64,000 nucleotides of DNA, taken from assembly GCF_007859075.1 (NCBI RefSeq), contig NZ_VOAK01000020.1:248001-312000 (forward strand). Direction: 5' to 3'. The DNA comes from Gemmobacter aquaticus (GTDB lineage: Bacteria > Pseudomonadota > Alphaproteobacteria > Rhodobacterales > Rhodobacteraceae). A program made the position numbers and the translations under genes. A model generated the notes under the pieces. The model worked only from the letters and a program-made list of their open reading frames with translations. It was not told the origin of the DNA and searched no databases. Below are positions 53,486 to 62,146 of this stretch, piece by piece (the first letter of the stretch is position 1; every line of letters begins with the position of its first letter).

Positions 53486-53860
53486 ATGCGAAGGCTGACC
53501 CGGACTGCGACCGTCGCCCTGAGCCTGACCCTTCTGGCGGCCTGCGGGGCATTGGATCGCAGTGCGCAACCGATCAGTGTGCGTCTGGACGCCGAGCGGC
53601 TCTATGTGCGGATGGATGATGGCTCGCGCTGCTCGGTTCCGCGCAAGGGCGATGCAGGTCGGTTTGAACGCTGCGGCGGTGGCATGGACTGGACGGTGGA
53701 AGAGCACGAACCGAATGTCCTGCGCCGCGCGCTTGAAAGCGGGCTGACGCTGGTGGGGGGGCAAGGTATCCTGTCGCCGATGGCCACGATCACCATCACG
53801 GCCGCTGATGGCACGCGCAACGTCTTTGAGCTGCCTGACCTGTCCGACCTCGACTGGTGA
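53486..53860 (+). CDS. small lipoprotein of unknown function
   Basis: 124-residue protein. The signal peptide MRRLTRTATVALSLTLLAAC ends in a lipobox with the acylated Cys at residue 20. The mature part is polar, with a Cys pair (SRCSVPRKGD and ERCGGGMDW) that may form a disulfide, and ends in Asp-rich ELPDLSDLDW. GGAG lies about 11 bases before the start. It begins 17 bp after the SLC13 stop, so it is probably in the same operon. No family is recognised. Confidence 0.78.
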   Translation: MRRLTRTATVALSLTLLAACGALDRSAQPISVRLDAERLYVRMDDGSRCSVPRKGDAGRFERCGGGMDWTVEEHEPNVLRRALESGLTLVGGQGILSPMATITITAADGTRNVFELPDLSDLDW

Positions 53861-53953
53861 AATGGCCCGACGAATCGGGCTGCCCTTGCGGCCACCCCGA
53901 TCCCTGCGCTATAGGCCCCCAATAAGCCGAAAACCGAAGGATCGGAGAGGGTC

Positions 53954-54697
53954 ATGGCAGGCCATTCGAAATGGGCGAACATTCAGCATCGCAAGGGCAA
54001 GCAGGACAAGCTGCGCTCCAAGATGTTCTCGAAGCTGGCGAAGGAAATCACCGTCGCCGCCAAGATGGGTGACCCCGATCCCGACAAGAACCCGCGGCTG
54101 CGTCTGGCGGTGAAGGCCGCCAAGGCCGTGTCGATGCCCAAGGACGTGATCGAGCGCGCGATCAAGAAATCGCAGGGCGGCGATGCAGCCGACTATACCG
54201 AGATCCGGTACGAAGGTTACGGCGCGGGCGGCATTGCCATCATCGTCGAAGCGATGACCGACAACCTGAACCGTACCGCATCGAACGTGCGCAGCTATTT
54301 CACCAAGGCGGGCGGTAACCTGGGCCAGACCGGCTCGGTCAGCCACAGCTTTGATCGCGTGGGCGAGATCAGCTACCCCGTCTCGGCCGGCGATGCCGAC
54401 ACCGTCATGATGGCCGCGCTGGACGCAGGCGCCGATGACGTCGAATCCGATGAGGATGGCCACTGGGTTTACTGCGCGGTCGAAAACCTGTCCGAGGTAT
54501 CGGACGCGCTGGAAAAGGCCTTGGGGGAATCGACAGAATCCAAGCTGATCTGGCGGCCGCAGACCCGTACCGAGGTTGATCTGGACACCGCACAAAAGCT
54601 GATGCGGCTGATCGACCTGCTGGAAGAGGATGACGACGTGCAGACCGTCACCCACAACTTCGACGTCCCCGAGGACGTGGCCGCGCTGCTGGAGTAA
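53954..54697 (+). CDS. yebC: YebC/PmpR-family protein
   Basis: 247-residue protein of the YebC/TACO1 family. It begins [18 protein letters not shown], the invariant family start, and has [15 protein letters not shown] and the conserved [19 protein letters not shown] (about residues 85-103). Members are described both as transcriptional regulators and, more recently, as ribosome-associated factors that relieve stalls at polyproline tracts. A terminator follows 24 bp after the stop. Confidence 0.96.
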   Translation: MAGHSKWANIQHRKGKQDKLRSKMFSKLAKEITVAAKMGDPDPDKNPRLRLAVKAAKAVSMPKDVIERAIKKSQGGDAADYTEIRYEGYGAGGIAIIVEAMTDNLNRTASNVRSYFTKAGGNLGQTGSVSHSFDRVGEISYPVSAGDADTVMMAALDAGADDVESDEDGHWVYCAVENLSEVSDALEKALGESTESKLIWRPQTRTEVDLDTAQKLMRLIDLLEEDDDVQTVTHNFDVPEDVAALLE

Positions 54698-54718
54698 TCA
54701 GCGCGCGCACTGAACGGA

Positions 54719-55618
54719 TCAAGGCCCTCGCTTTGGCGGGGGCTTTTTCTTTTCTGGTGCAAGCAGCGTGCCCACCGCTGCTGCTTGCAGTGCCCGCGTC
54801 AGCCCGGCAAGCGCCGGGGCGGTTCGACGGGCGAACTGCCAGTGCAGCGGCACATCCAGCGGCGTGCCGGGCACCAACTCGACCAGTGCTCCGGCCTGCA
54901 TATGGCTTGCGACCAGCGGCAGCGGGTTCATGCCCCAGCCAAGGCCGGCCAACGCACCATCGACAAAGGCCTGGCTTGAGGCCAGGCGATGTGTGGGAAA
55001 GGCGATCCCCGTCCCGACATTCTGGCGCATCCAATCTTCCTGAAGACGGTCCTTGTCAGAGAACGTCAGGGCCGGTGCACGGGACATGGCGTCGCGGCTG
55101 ACCCCGTCCGGCAGCCAGCGTGCGACATAGTCGGGGCTTGCGGTCGCAAGATAGCGCAGCCGCCCGAGGGGGATCGTGTCGCACCCCTGCAGGGGACCCG
55201 GATGCGCCGTGATTGCGCCAGCGACCTCGCCCCGGCGCAGCCAGTCGTGGCTGACGTCCTGATCGTCGATCACGATATCAAAGAGCAGCTCCGGAACCGC
55301 CGCCAGCGCCGCGATGACCCAGGTTGCCAGGCTATCGGCGTTGACCGCAATGCGCACGGTTGTGGGTGCAGGGTCGGGCAAGGGCAGGGCAGCCTCCAGC
55401 AGCATCACCTGATCGAAATGCTGGATGAGGCGGAGCCCTGTTTCCGTGGCGGTGCAGGGCTGCGCGCGGCGGATCAGCAGGGCGCCGACGCGATCCTCCA
55501 GCGCTTTGATGCGTTGCGACACGGCCGAGGGTGTCAGCGCAAGCTCTGCCGCCGCCAGATCAAACGACCCGCGTCGATGCACCGCGACAAGCGCCTGTAG
55601 CTGGGGATAGTCAAGCAT
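54719..55618 (-). CDS. LysR-family regulator, ArgP/LysG-like
   Basis: 299-residue LysR-type regulator. The N-terminal winged helix-turn-helix has LQALVAVHRRGSFDLAAAEL and LTPSAVSQRIKALEDRVG (about residues 7-45). The effector domain spans about 90-290. The sequence is of the ArgP/IciA/LysG type, whose members bind Lys or Arg and activate basic amino-acid exporters; RIAVNADSLATW (about 92-103) is typical. It is divergent from the ACT-protein/lysE pair, which is the usual target. The C-terminal tail (EKKKPPPKRGP) is encoded over the yebC terminator. Confidence 0.93.
   Translation of the reverse strand: MLDYPQLQALVAVHRRGSFDLAAAELALTPSAVSQRIKALEDRVGALLIRRAQPCTATETGLRLIQHFDQVMLLEAALPLPDPAPTTVRIAVNADSLATWVIAALAAVPELLFDIVIDDQDVSHDWLRRGEVAGAITAHPGPLQGCDTIPLGRLRYLATASPDYVARWLPDGVSRDAMSRAPALTFSDKDRLQEDWMRQNVGTGIAFPTHRLASSQAFVDGALAGLGWGMNPLPLVASHMQAGALVELVPGTPLDVPLHWQFARRTAPALAGLTRALQAAAVGTLLAPEKKKPPPKRGP
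54721..54750 (+). terminator. terminator after yebC, overlapping the lysR-type gene end
   Basis: GCCCTCGC (54724-54731) pairs with GCGGGGGC (54736-54743), with one G-U pair, across TTTG, followed by TTTTT. It lies inside the last codons of the convergent LysR gene, so the C-terminal residues KKKPPPKRGP are encoded by terminator DNA. Confidence 0.85.
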
Positions 55619-55692
55619 TAGTAGAACTTAATCGTGCAAAGAAACATTAACTGGATTTCACAGGCTGGGCCGCCATAAGTCAAGCATCAGTA
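55609..55692. promoter_or_regulatory. lysR / ACT-lysE divergent control region
   Basis: Two near-identical 15-bp direct repeats, AGTCAAGCATTAGTA (55609-55623) and AGTCAAGCATCAGTA (55678-55692), lie 69 bp apart; the first covers the LysR start codon. Between them is the AT-rich dyad TTAAT-N13-ATTAA (55628-55650), which fits a LysR-type T-N11-A operator. The region is clearly less GC-rich than its surroundings. Confidence 0.55.
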
Positions 55693-55717
55693 ACCCTTGA
55701 CCAAGGATGATGGCGCC

Positions 55718-56107
55718 ATGACGGGCGAGATGGATCTGAAACGGCTGCTGGCCGAGATGTCGCCGCAGCTGTGCGGGCTGGACTGGGGCTATGCCACGGC
55801 CCCGGCGGTGCCTTTTGGCGTCATGCCCTTTGCGACGGTGGCCGAGGATGAGGGGATGACCCTGATTGCGCCGATGGCCGATCTTGCCAAGGCCGGGCTT
55901 GCAGCCCAAGGGCCCTTTGCGCGGATCACCCTGACCATCCATTCGGCGCTTCAGGCCGTGGGCCTGACGGCGGCCGTCGCCGGGGCACTGGCGGCCGAGG
56001 GGATCAGCGCCAATGTGGTGGCGGGGTTTTACCATGACCATATTTTTCTGCCTGCAAGCGATGCCCACCGCGCCATGGCCGCCTTACGGAGGCTGACCGA
56101 TGCTTGA
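55718..56107 (+). CDS. ACT-domain protein next to LysE exporter
   Basis: 129-residue protein of the small ACT-domain type (ACT_7-like). It contains MSPQLCGLDWGYATAP and, in the second half, ITLTIHSALQAVGLTAAVAGALAAEG and FYHDHIFLPASDAHRAM, which resembles the beta-alpha-beta ligand-binding core. ACT domains commonly bind amino acids, so it may sense a substrate of the exporter. The start MTGEMDLKRLLAE is chosen over the TTG at 55697. It overlaps lysE by 8 bp, so the two proteins are probably made together. Confidence 0.82.
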   Translation: MTGEMDLKRLLAEMSPQLCGLDWGYATAPAVPFGVMPFATVAEDEGMTLIAPMADLAKAGLAAQGPFARITLTIHSALQAVGLTAAVAGALAAEGISANVVAGFYHDHIFLPASDAHRAMAALRRLTDA

Positions 56108-56711
56108 GGCAGCCGTTGCAGGGTATCTGGTCGCATTGAGCCTGATTGCAGCCATCGGGGCGCAGAACGCCTTTGTCCTGCGTCAGGGGCTGCGGCGCGA
56201 ACATGTGGGCATTGTGGTCGCGATCTGCGCGATCTCGGACGCGCTGCTGATCTCGGTCGGGGTCGGCGGCTTTGGACATATCGCGCAGGCCATGCCGATG
56301 TTCGCCACGGTCATGCGCTGGCTAGGTGTTGCCTTTCTTGCTGTCTATGGCGCGCAGCGGTTCCGCGCGGCCTGGCAGGGGGGTGAGGCGCTGATGCCGC
56401 GCGAAGGCAGCGCGGCCGCGCTCTCGCAGGTGGTGATGACCTGCCTGTTGCTGACCTGGGCCAACCCGCATGTCTATCTGGATACCGTGGTGCTGATCGG
56501 CTCGGTCTCGGCCCAGTATGCGCCCTTCGGTCTGGCGTTCGGCACTGGTGCGGCCATCGCGAGCCTGACGTTCTTCACAGCGCTTGGCTTTGGCGCACGG
56601 GCGCTTGCGCCGGTCTTCGCCCGGCCGTCCTCTTGGGTGGCGCTGGAGGTTGCGGTGGGCTGCGTCATGTGGGCGATTGCGGCGGGGCTGGCTTTTGGAA
56701 TGCAGACCTGA
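56100..56711 (+). CDS. lysE: LysE/ArgO-family amino-acid exporter
   Basis: Basic amino-acid exporter of 203 residues with about six membrane segments. The family opening ALSLIAAIGAQNAFVLRQGL (about residues 13-32) is nearly invariant. WANPHVYLDTVVLIGSVSAQ lies near 122-141 and FGARALAPVFARP follows. Control by the divergent ArgP/LysG-like regulator, induced by Lys or Arg, is the known arrangement. It starts 8 bp before the ACT-protein stop and is followed by a terminator. Confidence 0.95.
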   Translation: MLEAAVAGYLVALSLIAAIGAQNAFVLRQGLRREHVGIVVAICAISDALLISVGVGGFGHIAQAMPMFATVMRWLGVAFLAVYGAQRFRAAWQGGEALMPREGSAAALSQVVMTCLLLTWANPHVYLDTVVLIGSVSAQYAPFGLAFGTGAAIASLTFFTALGFGARALAPVFARPSSWVALEVAVGCVMWAIAAGLAFGMQT

Positions 56712-56728
56712 TGCGCGCAATTTGCCGA

Positions 56729-56755
56729 AAACTGGGGGCGAAGGCCCCGGTTTTG
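56729..56755 (+). terminator. Rho-independent terminator after lysE
   Basis: AAAACTGGGGGC pairs with GCCCCGGTTTT around GAAG, with one G-U pair and one bulged G, ending in TTTT. It is 18 bp after the lysE stop. Confidence 0.85.
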
Positions 56756-56853
56756 CCACAGCATGCGCGGCCCTTGCCGTGAAGTGTTAAGAACTGGCAA
56801 AGTTTGTTACCGGACCCTGAACCCGGGTGTGAAATCGGGTTCGGGGGGCTGGT

Positions 56854-59800
56854 GTGGGCCGCTTCGGTTATGTGGGCACGTTCCGTGCGGCCGCATCGCA
56901 ATTGATTGCGGGTGTGGCCGAGATCGCGGTTCGGGTGGTGGATGGCGCCGTGCAGGTGTTCACCGCGACACGGGCGGGGGGCGGGCTACTATCCTTCACC
57001 CTTACCAGCACAGGGGACGGGCTTGCGCTTGTGGATCATCAAGTCACCGATGCCGGAACGCGCCTTTCGGCAGGGCCTGCGCTTTCGTTCCTGACCTATG
57101 ACGGCACGACCCGCCTTCTGGTGACGGGCGGATACTCCAGAGCGCTAGGAGGCTGGAACCTCGGCGGCGATGGCAGCATGGGGGCGGGCTTTTCGCTGGC
57201 GCGGGGGCCTGTGGGGGTGTTCTCGGCGCATGATCAGTTCCGGCTGGGCAGCACGGATGTGATCGCGGTTGTGCGTGCCGGGGGCGAGACGATCGAGCTT
57301 TGGCAGTTGGGGGCCAAGAGCAGGCTGGCCAGGATCGGGCAGGCCGAGCTGTTCCATGACCGGTCGGATGCACAGGGTGTCGTGGCCCTTGCCGATGTGC
57401 GCGTCGGTGGGAACCTCTATCTGCTGAGCCTGTCGAATGCCGAAGAAGCGCTGCGTGTTTGGCGCATCTCGGATGCAGGCATGATCACCGCCGTCTCGCA
57501 GGTGGGGGCAGGCGCGGGCCTTGGGATTGCGGCGCCCACCGATCTGCAGGTCGTCCAAGCCTTTGGGCGCAGCTATGCGGTGGTCGCGGCCGCAGGGTCA
57601 TCGTCGATCTCCATCGTGGCGCTGGACGATGATGGCCAGATGCAGCTGGCCGACCATGTGATCGATACGCGCGAGACGCGCTTCCAGTCGGTTCAGGCCG
57701 TGGCAGCGGCGCAGGTTGCTGCGCAGGTCTTTCTTTTTGCGGGTGGGGCGGATGGCGGGGTGCAGGCGTTTCGGATGCTGCCTGACGGGCGGCTGATCAC
57801 GGCGGGGCAGGTCATCACCTCGGCCGAGGTGGGCCTGCAGCGGATCGTCGCGATCGAGGCCATCGTGATCAACGGGCGGATCGAACTCGTCATCGGGCGC
57901 GAGGGTGCGGGGATCGTGCGCTTGCGCTTTGATCCCGGCGATCTGGCGCCAATGACGATGGGGGGCAACGGGGATGACGCAATCTCGGGCGATGCGCGCG
58001 ATGATCTGCTGTGGGGTGGGGCGGGCGATGATACGCTTTCGGGGGGCGCTGGCGATGATGTTCTGGTCGATGGGGCAGGTGCGGATATTCTGATCGGTGG
58101 CGAGGGCGCTGACCATTTCGTTCTCTCGGGCGACGGACAGGGCGACACGATCAAGGGGTTTGACCCGACCAAGGACCACATCGACCTCTCGGACTGGGGG
58201 CGCATCTATTCGGTTCAGTCGCTGGATATCTCGGAATCGGCCGGGGTTATCACGATCCGGTGGCGGGATGAGATTCTGGTGCTGCACCCGGCCGAGGGTG
58301 TGACGCTGCGCCCCTCGGACTTCTCGTCGGCGGGGCTCTTCGGGCTTTGGCACCTGACCACACCCAGCGTGATTGCCGGGCGCCGGATTGAGGGCACCGC
58401 CGCCGCCGAGACGCTGACCGGATTTGGCGGGGCCGACACCTTGGTCGGATCGGCGGGACCCGATCTGCTGATCGGGGGATCCGGGCGTGACGTGGCCGAT
58501 TACGCGGAGATGACGGCGGGTGTCCGTGCCTCGCTTGCCGGCGGGCCGCAGGCGATGAGTGCCGGGCAGGCTGACCAATACGACTCGGTCGAGGATCTGC
58601 TGGGCAGCGGCTTTGACGATTGGCTCGCGGGGGATGACAGCGGCAACCGGCTGGGCGGGCGCGCCGGTGCCGACACCTTGCTGGGCGGTGGCGGTGCGGA
58701 TCGACTGGTGGGTGGGACGGGGGACGATCTGCTGGCGGGTGGGGCGGGGGCCGATACGCTGGATGGCGGCGACGGGGCCGATACGGCAAGCTGGGCGGCC
58801 TCGGACACAGGCGTTCAGGTCGATCTGACATTGGGCCATGCCGAGGGCGGTGATGTGCTGATCGGGGTCGAGCATCTGCTGGGCAGCGATTTTGACGACA
58901 CTCTGCAGGGCGACGCCCTTGGCAATGCAATTTCTGGCGGCGGGGGACGTGATCAGATCCGTGGCGGCAAGGGCAACGACACGCTTTCGGGTGGCGACGG
59001 CAACGACAGCCTTTTTGGGGAAAGTGGCCATGCCACGCTTTCGGGTGGGGCGGGGGATGACTGGCTGTTCGGGGATACCGGCAACGACGTTCTGCAGGGG
59101 GACGCCGGGATCGACTGGGTCGTTATGATCCACAAGTCGGGCGTAGAGATCGATCTGGCGCTGCAAGGGCCGCAGAGCACCGGTGGCGGTGGCATCGACA
59201 GCTTGTCCGGCATCGAGAATGTCATGACCGGGGCGCGGAACGATACCGTCTACGGCGATGAGGGCGCGAACACGCTGGATGCCGGGGCGGGCGATGACAG
59301 CCTCTCGGGTCGCGGGGGCGATGACTGCTTGCTGGGCGGTGCGGGCAATGACACGCTCTTGGGCGGCGATGGGCTGGATTGGGCGGCCTTCGCGGGCCCG
59401 GCCGCCGTGCAGGTCGATCTGCGCATCCTCATCGCGCAGAATACGGGTGAGGGGTTGGACCTTCTGAATGGGATTGAGGCGCTCGCCGGTGGCAGTGGCG
59501 CTGACAGCCTGACCGGGAATGATCTGGCCAACCAGTTGCAGGGAAATCAGGGCGCAGATCGACTGTCGGGCTTTGGCGGCAATGACACGCTGGAGGGCGG
59601 CGAAGGCGACGACGTAGTCCTTGGCGGAGCGGGCGATGATCTCTTGCTAGGGGGGCTGGGCAATGATCGCTTTGTCCTTGCAACTGGACAGGACACGGTT
59701 CTTGGCGGTCCGGGGCAGGACACCCTGGCAGTGACGGGCGAGGGCGGGCGACGGATCGTGCTTGGCACCACGACCAAGCAGCAGCTGACCGATGGGGGTG

Positions 59801-60276
59801 TGACGCTTCAATCGGTTGAGTGCATCATTGGGGCGGCAGGAAATGACCGGTTTACCGGAAGTGCTGCTGCGAACGGTCTTGCAGGGGGTGATGGCCGCGA
59901 TGTGCTGCGGGGCCTTGGTGGCGCGGACCGTCTGAAAGGGGGCGCCGGTCACGACCGGCTGGAGGGAGGAGCGGGGGCCGACATCCTGTCCGGCGGCGCG
60001 GGGAATGACACCCTGATCGGCGGACTGGGCGCCGACCGCTTTGTCCTGAGCACAGGCCGGGATCGCGTGATCGACTTCTCGGCCCGCGCAGGCGACCGGC
60101 TTGTGATCGACGACGGCCAATTTCGCAACGTCTGGGGGCTGTCGTCGCAACAGGTTGTGCAGCGCTTCGGACGTGATCTGGGCGATCACGTCCGGCTGGA
60201 GTTCGGACACACCTGGATAGAGTTCTCGGACATCGCTTCGCTGGACACGCTGCGCGCCGCAATCGAGGTGATCTGA
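56854..60276 (+). CDS. large RTX calcium-binding secreted protein
   Basis: 1140-residue protein starting with GTG after a GGGGGG site. Residues about 1-365 form repeated beta-rich units (for example FGYVGTFRAAASQLIAG, LLVTGGYSRALGGWN) that look like a beta-propeller. From about residue 370 there are several blocks of GGxGxDxLx nonapeptides (GGNGDDAISG, GGAGDDTLSG, and again near 600-650, 700-750, 820-870, 915-960 and 1000-1060) that bind calcium. The end (LRAAIEVI) is a hydrophobic type I secretion signal. There is no N-terminal signal peptide. It may be an adhesin or biofilm protein; no enzymatic domain is seen and no HlyB/HlyD/TolC partner is clearly adjacent. Confidence 0.9.
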   Translation: MGRFGYVGTFRAAASQLIAGVAEIAVRVVDGAVQVFTATRAGGGLLSFTLTSTGDGLALVDHQVTDAGTRLSAGPALSFLTYDGTTRLLVTGGYSRALGGWNLGGDGSMGAGFSLARGPVGVFSAHDQFRLGSTDVIAVVRAGGETIELWQLGAKSRLARIGQAELFHDRSDAQGVVALADVRVGGNLYLLSLSNAEEALRVWRISDAGMITAVSQVGAGAGLGIAAPTDLQVVQAFGRSYAVVAAAGSSSISIVALDDDGQMQLADHVIDTRETRFQSVQAVAAAQVAAQVFLFAGGADGGVQAFRMLPDGRLITAGQVITSAEVGLQRIVAIEAIVINGRIELVIGREGAGIVRLRFDPGDLAPMTMGGNGDDAISGDARDDLLWGGAGDDTLSGGAGDDVLVDGAGADILIGGEGADHFVLSGDGQGDTIKGFDPTKDHIDLSDWGRIYSVQSLDISESAGVITIRWRDEILVLHPAEGVTLRPSDFSSAGLFGLWHLTTPSVIAGRRIEGTAAAETLTGFGGADTLVGSAGPDLLIGGSGRDVADYAEMTAGVRASLAGGPQAMSAGQADQYDSVEDLLGSGFDDWLAGDDSGNRLGGRAGADTLLGGGGADRLVGGTGDDLLAGGAGADTLDGGDGADTASWAASDTGVQVDLTLGHAEGGDVLIGVEHLLGSDFDDTLQGDALGNAISGGGGRDQIRGGKGNDTLSGGDGNDSLFGESGHATLSGGAGDDWLFGDTGNDVLQGDAGIDWVVMIHKSGVEIDLALQGPQSTGGGGIDSLSGIENVMTGARNDTVYGDEGANTLDAGAGDDSLSGRGGDDCLLGGAGNDTLLGGDGLDWAAFAGPAAVQVDLRILIAQNTGEGLDLLNGIEALAGGSGADSLTGNDLANQLQGNQGADRLSGFGGNDTLEGGEGDDVVLGGAGDDLLLGGLGNDRFVLATGQDTVLGGPGQDTLAVTGEGGRRIVLGTTTKQQLTDGGVTLQSVECIIGAAGNDRFTGSAAANGLAGGDGRDVLRGLGGADRLKGGAGHDRLEGGAGADILSGGAGNDTLIGGLGADRFVLSTGRDRVIDFSARAGDRLVIDDGQFRNVWGLSSQQVVQRFGRDLGDHVRLEFGHTWIEFSDIASLDTLRAAIEVI

Positions 60277-60290
60277 GCGCGGGCTCAGAT
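60271..60290. terminator. shared hairpin over both RTX stop codons
   Basis: ATCTGAGC (60271-60278) and GCTCAGAT (60283-60290) are perfect complements around GCGG. Each arm contains one of the two convergent TGA stop codons. It probably serves as a bidirectional terminator, although T-runs are short. Confidence 0.7.
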
Positions 60291-62054
60291 AAAGGCGATA
60301 TCGTCGCGCAGATCCTCAATCCGGCTGACGCCCTTCAAGACGATATTGTTGCCTGCCCCGAAATACAGCCTGACCGAACTGCCCAAATCTACTGCAGAGG
60401 CCAGAATATCGTCGATGCTGCGCGCCCCGCCACCCCAGAGATCGCGATCCAGAACCAGCGTGTCGATATCGTCTTCGAAAGCTGCGGCGCGGTCAGCACC
60501 ACCCGTGAACTGAAAACGGTCGGCGCCAAGCCCGCCAATCAGGGTGTCATCGCCCGCGCCACCGCGCAGAACATCGCGACCCGCCCCTCCGATAAGCTTG
60601 TCGTCTCCGTCAAGACCCAAGAGTTTGTCATTGCCATCCCGCCCATCCATCATGTTGTCGACGGAATTGCCGGTCAGCCGGTCAGATCCTGCCCCGGTGA
60701 TCAACTCTTCGATGATCGTGCCCCGGGCGATGTGCATGTTGTTGGTGAACCCGCCGACCGAGGAGAGCGTGTTCTGTCCAAGATTGATCTTCTGACCCAC
60801 AGGGACGGTCGACAGGTCCAGCCTGTCAGTGCCGCCGGTGTCATAGATCGTCAGGATCATGTTCCCGCCCGACCAGACCCGTTCATCGACCCTGTCGCCA
60901 TCGAACATCGCGCCGGACAGCAGGCCCAGATAGCCGCCAACATTGCTGTTGGCGCCATAGGTCGTATCGCCTGCCCGCACCTTGCCACCACCGCCATAGA
61001 GTTGCTGGATGGCGACGATATCGGCGGCCATCGCAGTGCCGACCGTCCCCCATGAGCCCTTGTAGTAGGGATTTCGCATGTCAGGGTTGCCGCTGCCTGC
61101 CATGAAATAGGACATGACGCTGAACAGGTTGCTGTCCTGCCGATAGTGCGCGTCATTGGCCCAATTCGCGGTGCCGTTGTAGTTACCGGCATGGCCAAGG
61201 CCAAGCGCATGGCCGATTTCATGGATGTAGGCCGTGAACCAGTAGGAATCGAGCGCCATGTCCGCCGAGTGGAAATCACGTCCTACATTTACCAGCGAAT
61301 TCAGGATCCGGTGCCCGTCCCTATGTGTCGCGCCAGCCCAAGCGCTATCCGCGTCATCATTGATGAAACTGATCTGCGCCCCAGCATGATCTTGCCCCCC
61401 ACGACTGGCCGAGAGCTTGTACTCGCCAACATCGTGGTAATACTTCGATCCGGCCTGCAGATAGAAGGAACCGGTTGCTCCGGCGGTAAAGGTGATCTGG
61501 CTGTTATTGGTGCCCGCATAGGCGTCATTATTTGTTGCAACGATGTTGCCAGCGGGGTTCCTAAGAACGAGGCGCGGGTCGTACAACCTGTCGTCACCGG
61601 ACGGCTCAAGCGTGAAGGTGTAGGTCCGTCCTTCGACCAGCTTGACCTCGACCCAGTCGGAATCGCCAGTTTCGTGCTTGCCGTAGAACGCCCCGCCCAA
61701 TGCTATCTTGTGCGCGGTGCCACGATTGGCGGCAGCGTCGAAGTGGCCTTCCTCGGTGATCTTGATCTCGGTGAACTCGATCCCCGTCACATCCGACCAC
61801 GCGGCCAGCGCGGTCTTGGCGATGAACCGTTCATCCGCGGACAGGTCATGCAGATCAATCGTCAGCTCTCGGTCGGCACCCAATTTGAAGGCACGCCATT
61901 CGGAACCGGCCCACTCCCAATATCCATTGATCAGTTGATCGGCGATCTGGTTCAGCGAGTAATTCGGCAAACCGGGGCCTTGGGCGACGGTATTCATCTC
62001 TCCAGCCGTTTCATCGATCGATGACGAGGTGCCGGAGACACAAAGCAGGCACAT
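60285..62054 (-). CDS. serralysin-like M10 metalloprotease with RTX C-terminus
   Basis: 589-residue secreted protease. The zinc site HEIGHALGLGH is at residues 278-288, and the Met-turn SVMSYF has Met314, so it is a metzincin. RTX repeats (GGAGRDVLRG, GGAGDDTLIG) are at about 455-515, and the end LRDDIAFI is a type I secretion signal much like that of its convergent neighbour. There is no signal peptide; the N-terminus MCLLCVSGTSSS has two Cys. Residues about 130-217 resemble a PPC (pre-peptidase C-terminal) beta-domain inserted inside the catalytic domain, before the zinc site. GAGG lies five bases before the ATG. No inhibitor gene is adjacent. Confidence 0.93.
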   Translation of the reverse strand: MCLLCVSGTSSSIDETAGEMNTVAQGPGLPNYSLNQIADQLINGYWEWAGSEWRAFKLGADRELTIDLHDLSADERFIAKTALAAWSDVTGIEFTEIKITEEGHFDAAANRGTAHKIALGGAFYGKHETGDSDWVEVKLVEGRTYTFTLEPSGDDRLYDPRLVLRNPAGNIVATNNDAYAGTNNSQITFTAGATGSFYLQAGSKYYHDVGEYKLSASRGGQDHAGAQISFINDDADSAWAGATHRDGHRILNSLVNVGRDFHSADMALDSYWFTAYIHEIGHALGLGHAGNYNGTANWANDAHYRQDSNLFSVMSYFMAGSGNPDMRNPYYKGSWGTVGTAMAADIVAIQQLYGGGGKVRAGDTTYGANSNVGGYLGLLSGAMFDGDRVDERVWSGGNMILTIYDTGGTDRLDLSTVPVGQKINLGQNTLSSVGGFTNNMHIARGTIIEELITGAGSDRLTGNSVDNMMDGRDGNDKLLGLDGDDKLIGGAGRDVLRGGAGDDTLIGGLGADRFQFTGGADRAAAFEDDIDTLVLDRDLWGGGARSIDDILASAVDLGSSVRLYFGAGNNIVLKGVSRIEDLRDDIAFI

Positions 62055-62146
62055 GGAAACCTCTTATAACAATCGCGCGAAATCCATCACCGCGCATCCT
62101 GCGGTTGTAGCAGGCGGCGATCAAGCCGGAAAGACAGACTGGTGTT
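62055..62146 (-). promoter_or_regulatory. M10 protease upstream region
   Basis: 92-bp gap between the protease start and the stop of the hydrolase upstream on the same strand. It is relatively AT-rich near the start codon and contains a small dyad CCTGC / GCAGG. It probably carries the protease promoter, but no hexamers could be assigned. Confidence 0.35.

Noticed and set aside
57598-59166. 522-codon minus-strand frame opposite the RTX protein
   Set aside because: It mirrors the repetitive RTX coding sequence and shows only repeat-derived low complexity.
58000-60060. Regular DNA repeats resembling a CRISPR or satellite array
   Set aside because: The periodicity is the 27-bp (nine-residue) coding repeat of RTX GGxGxDxLx motifs, not spacers and repeats.
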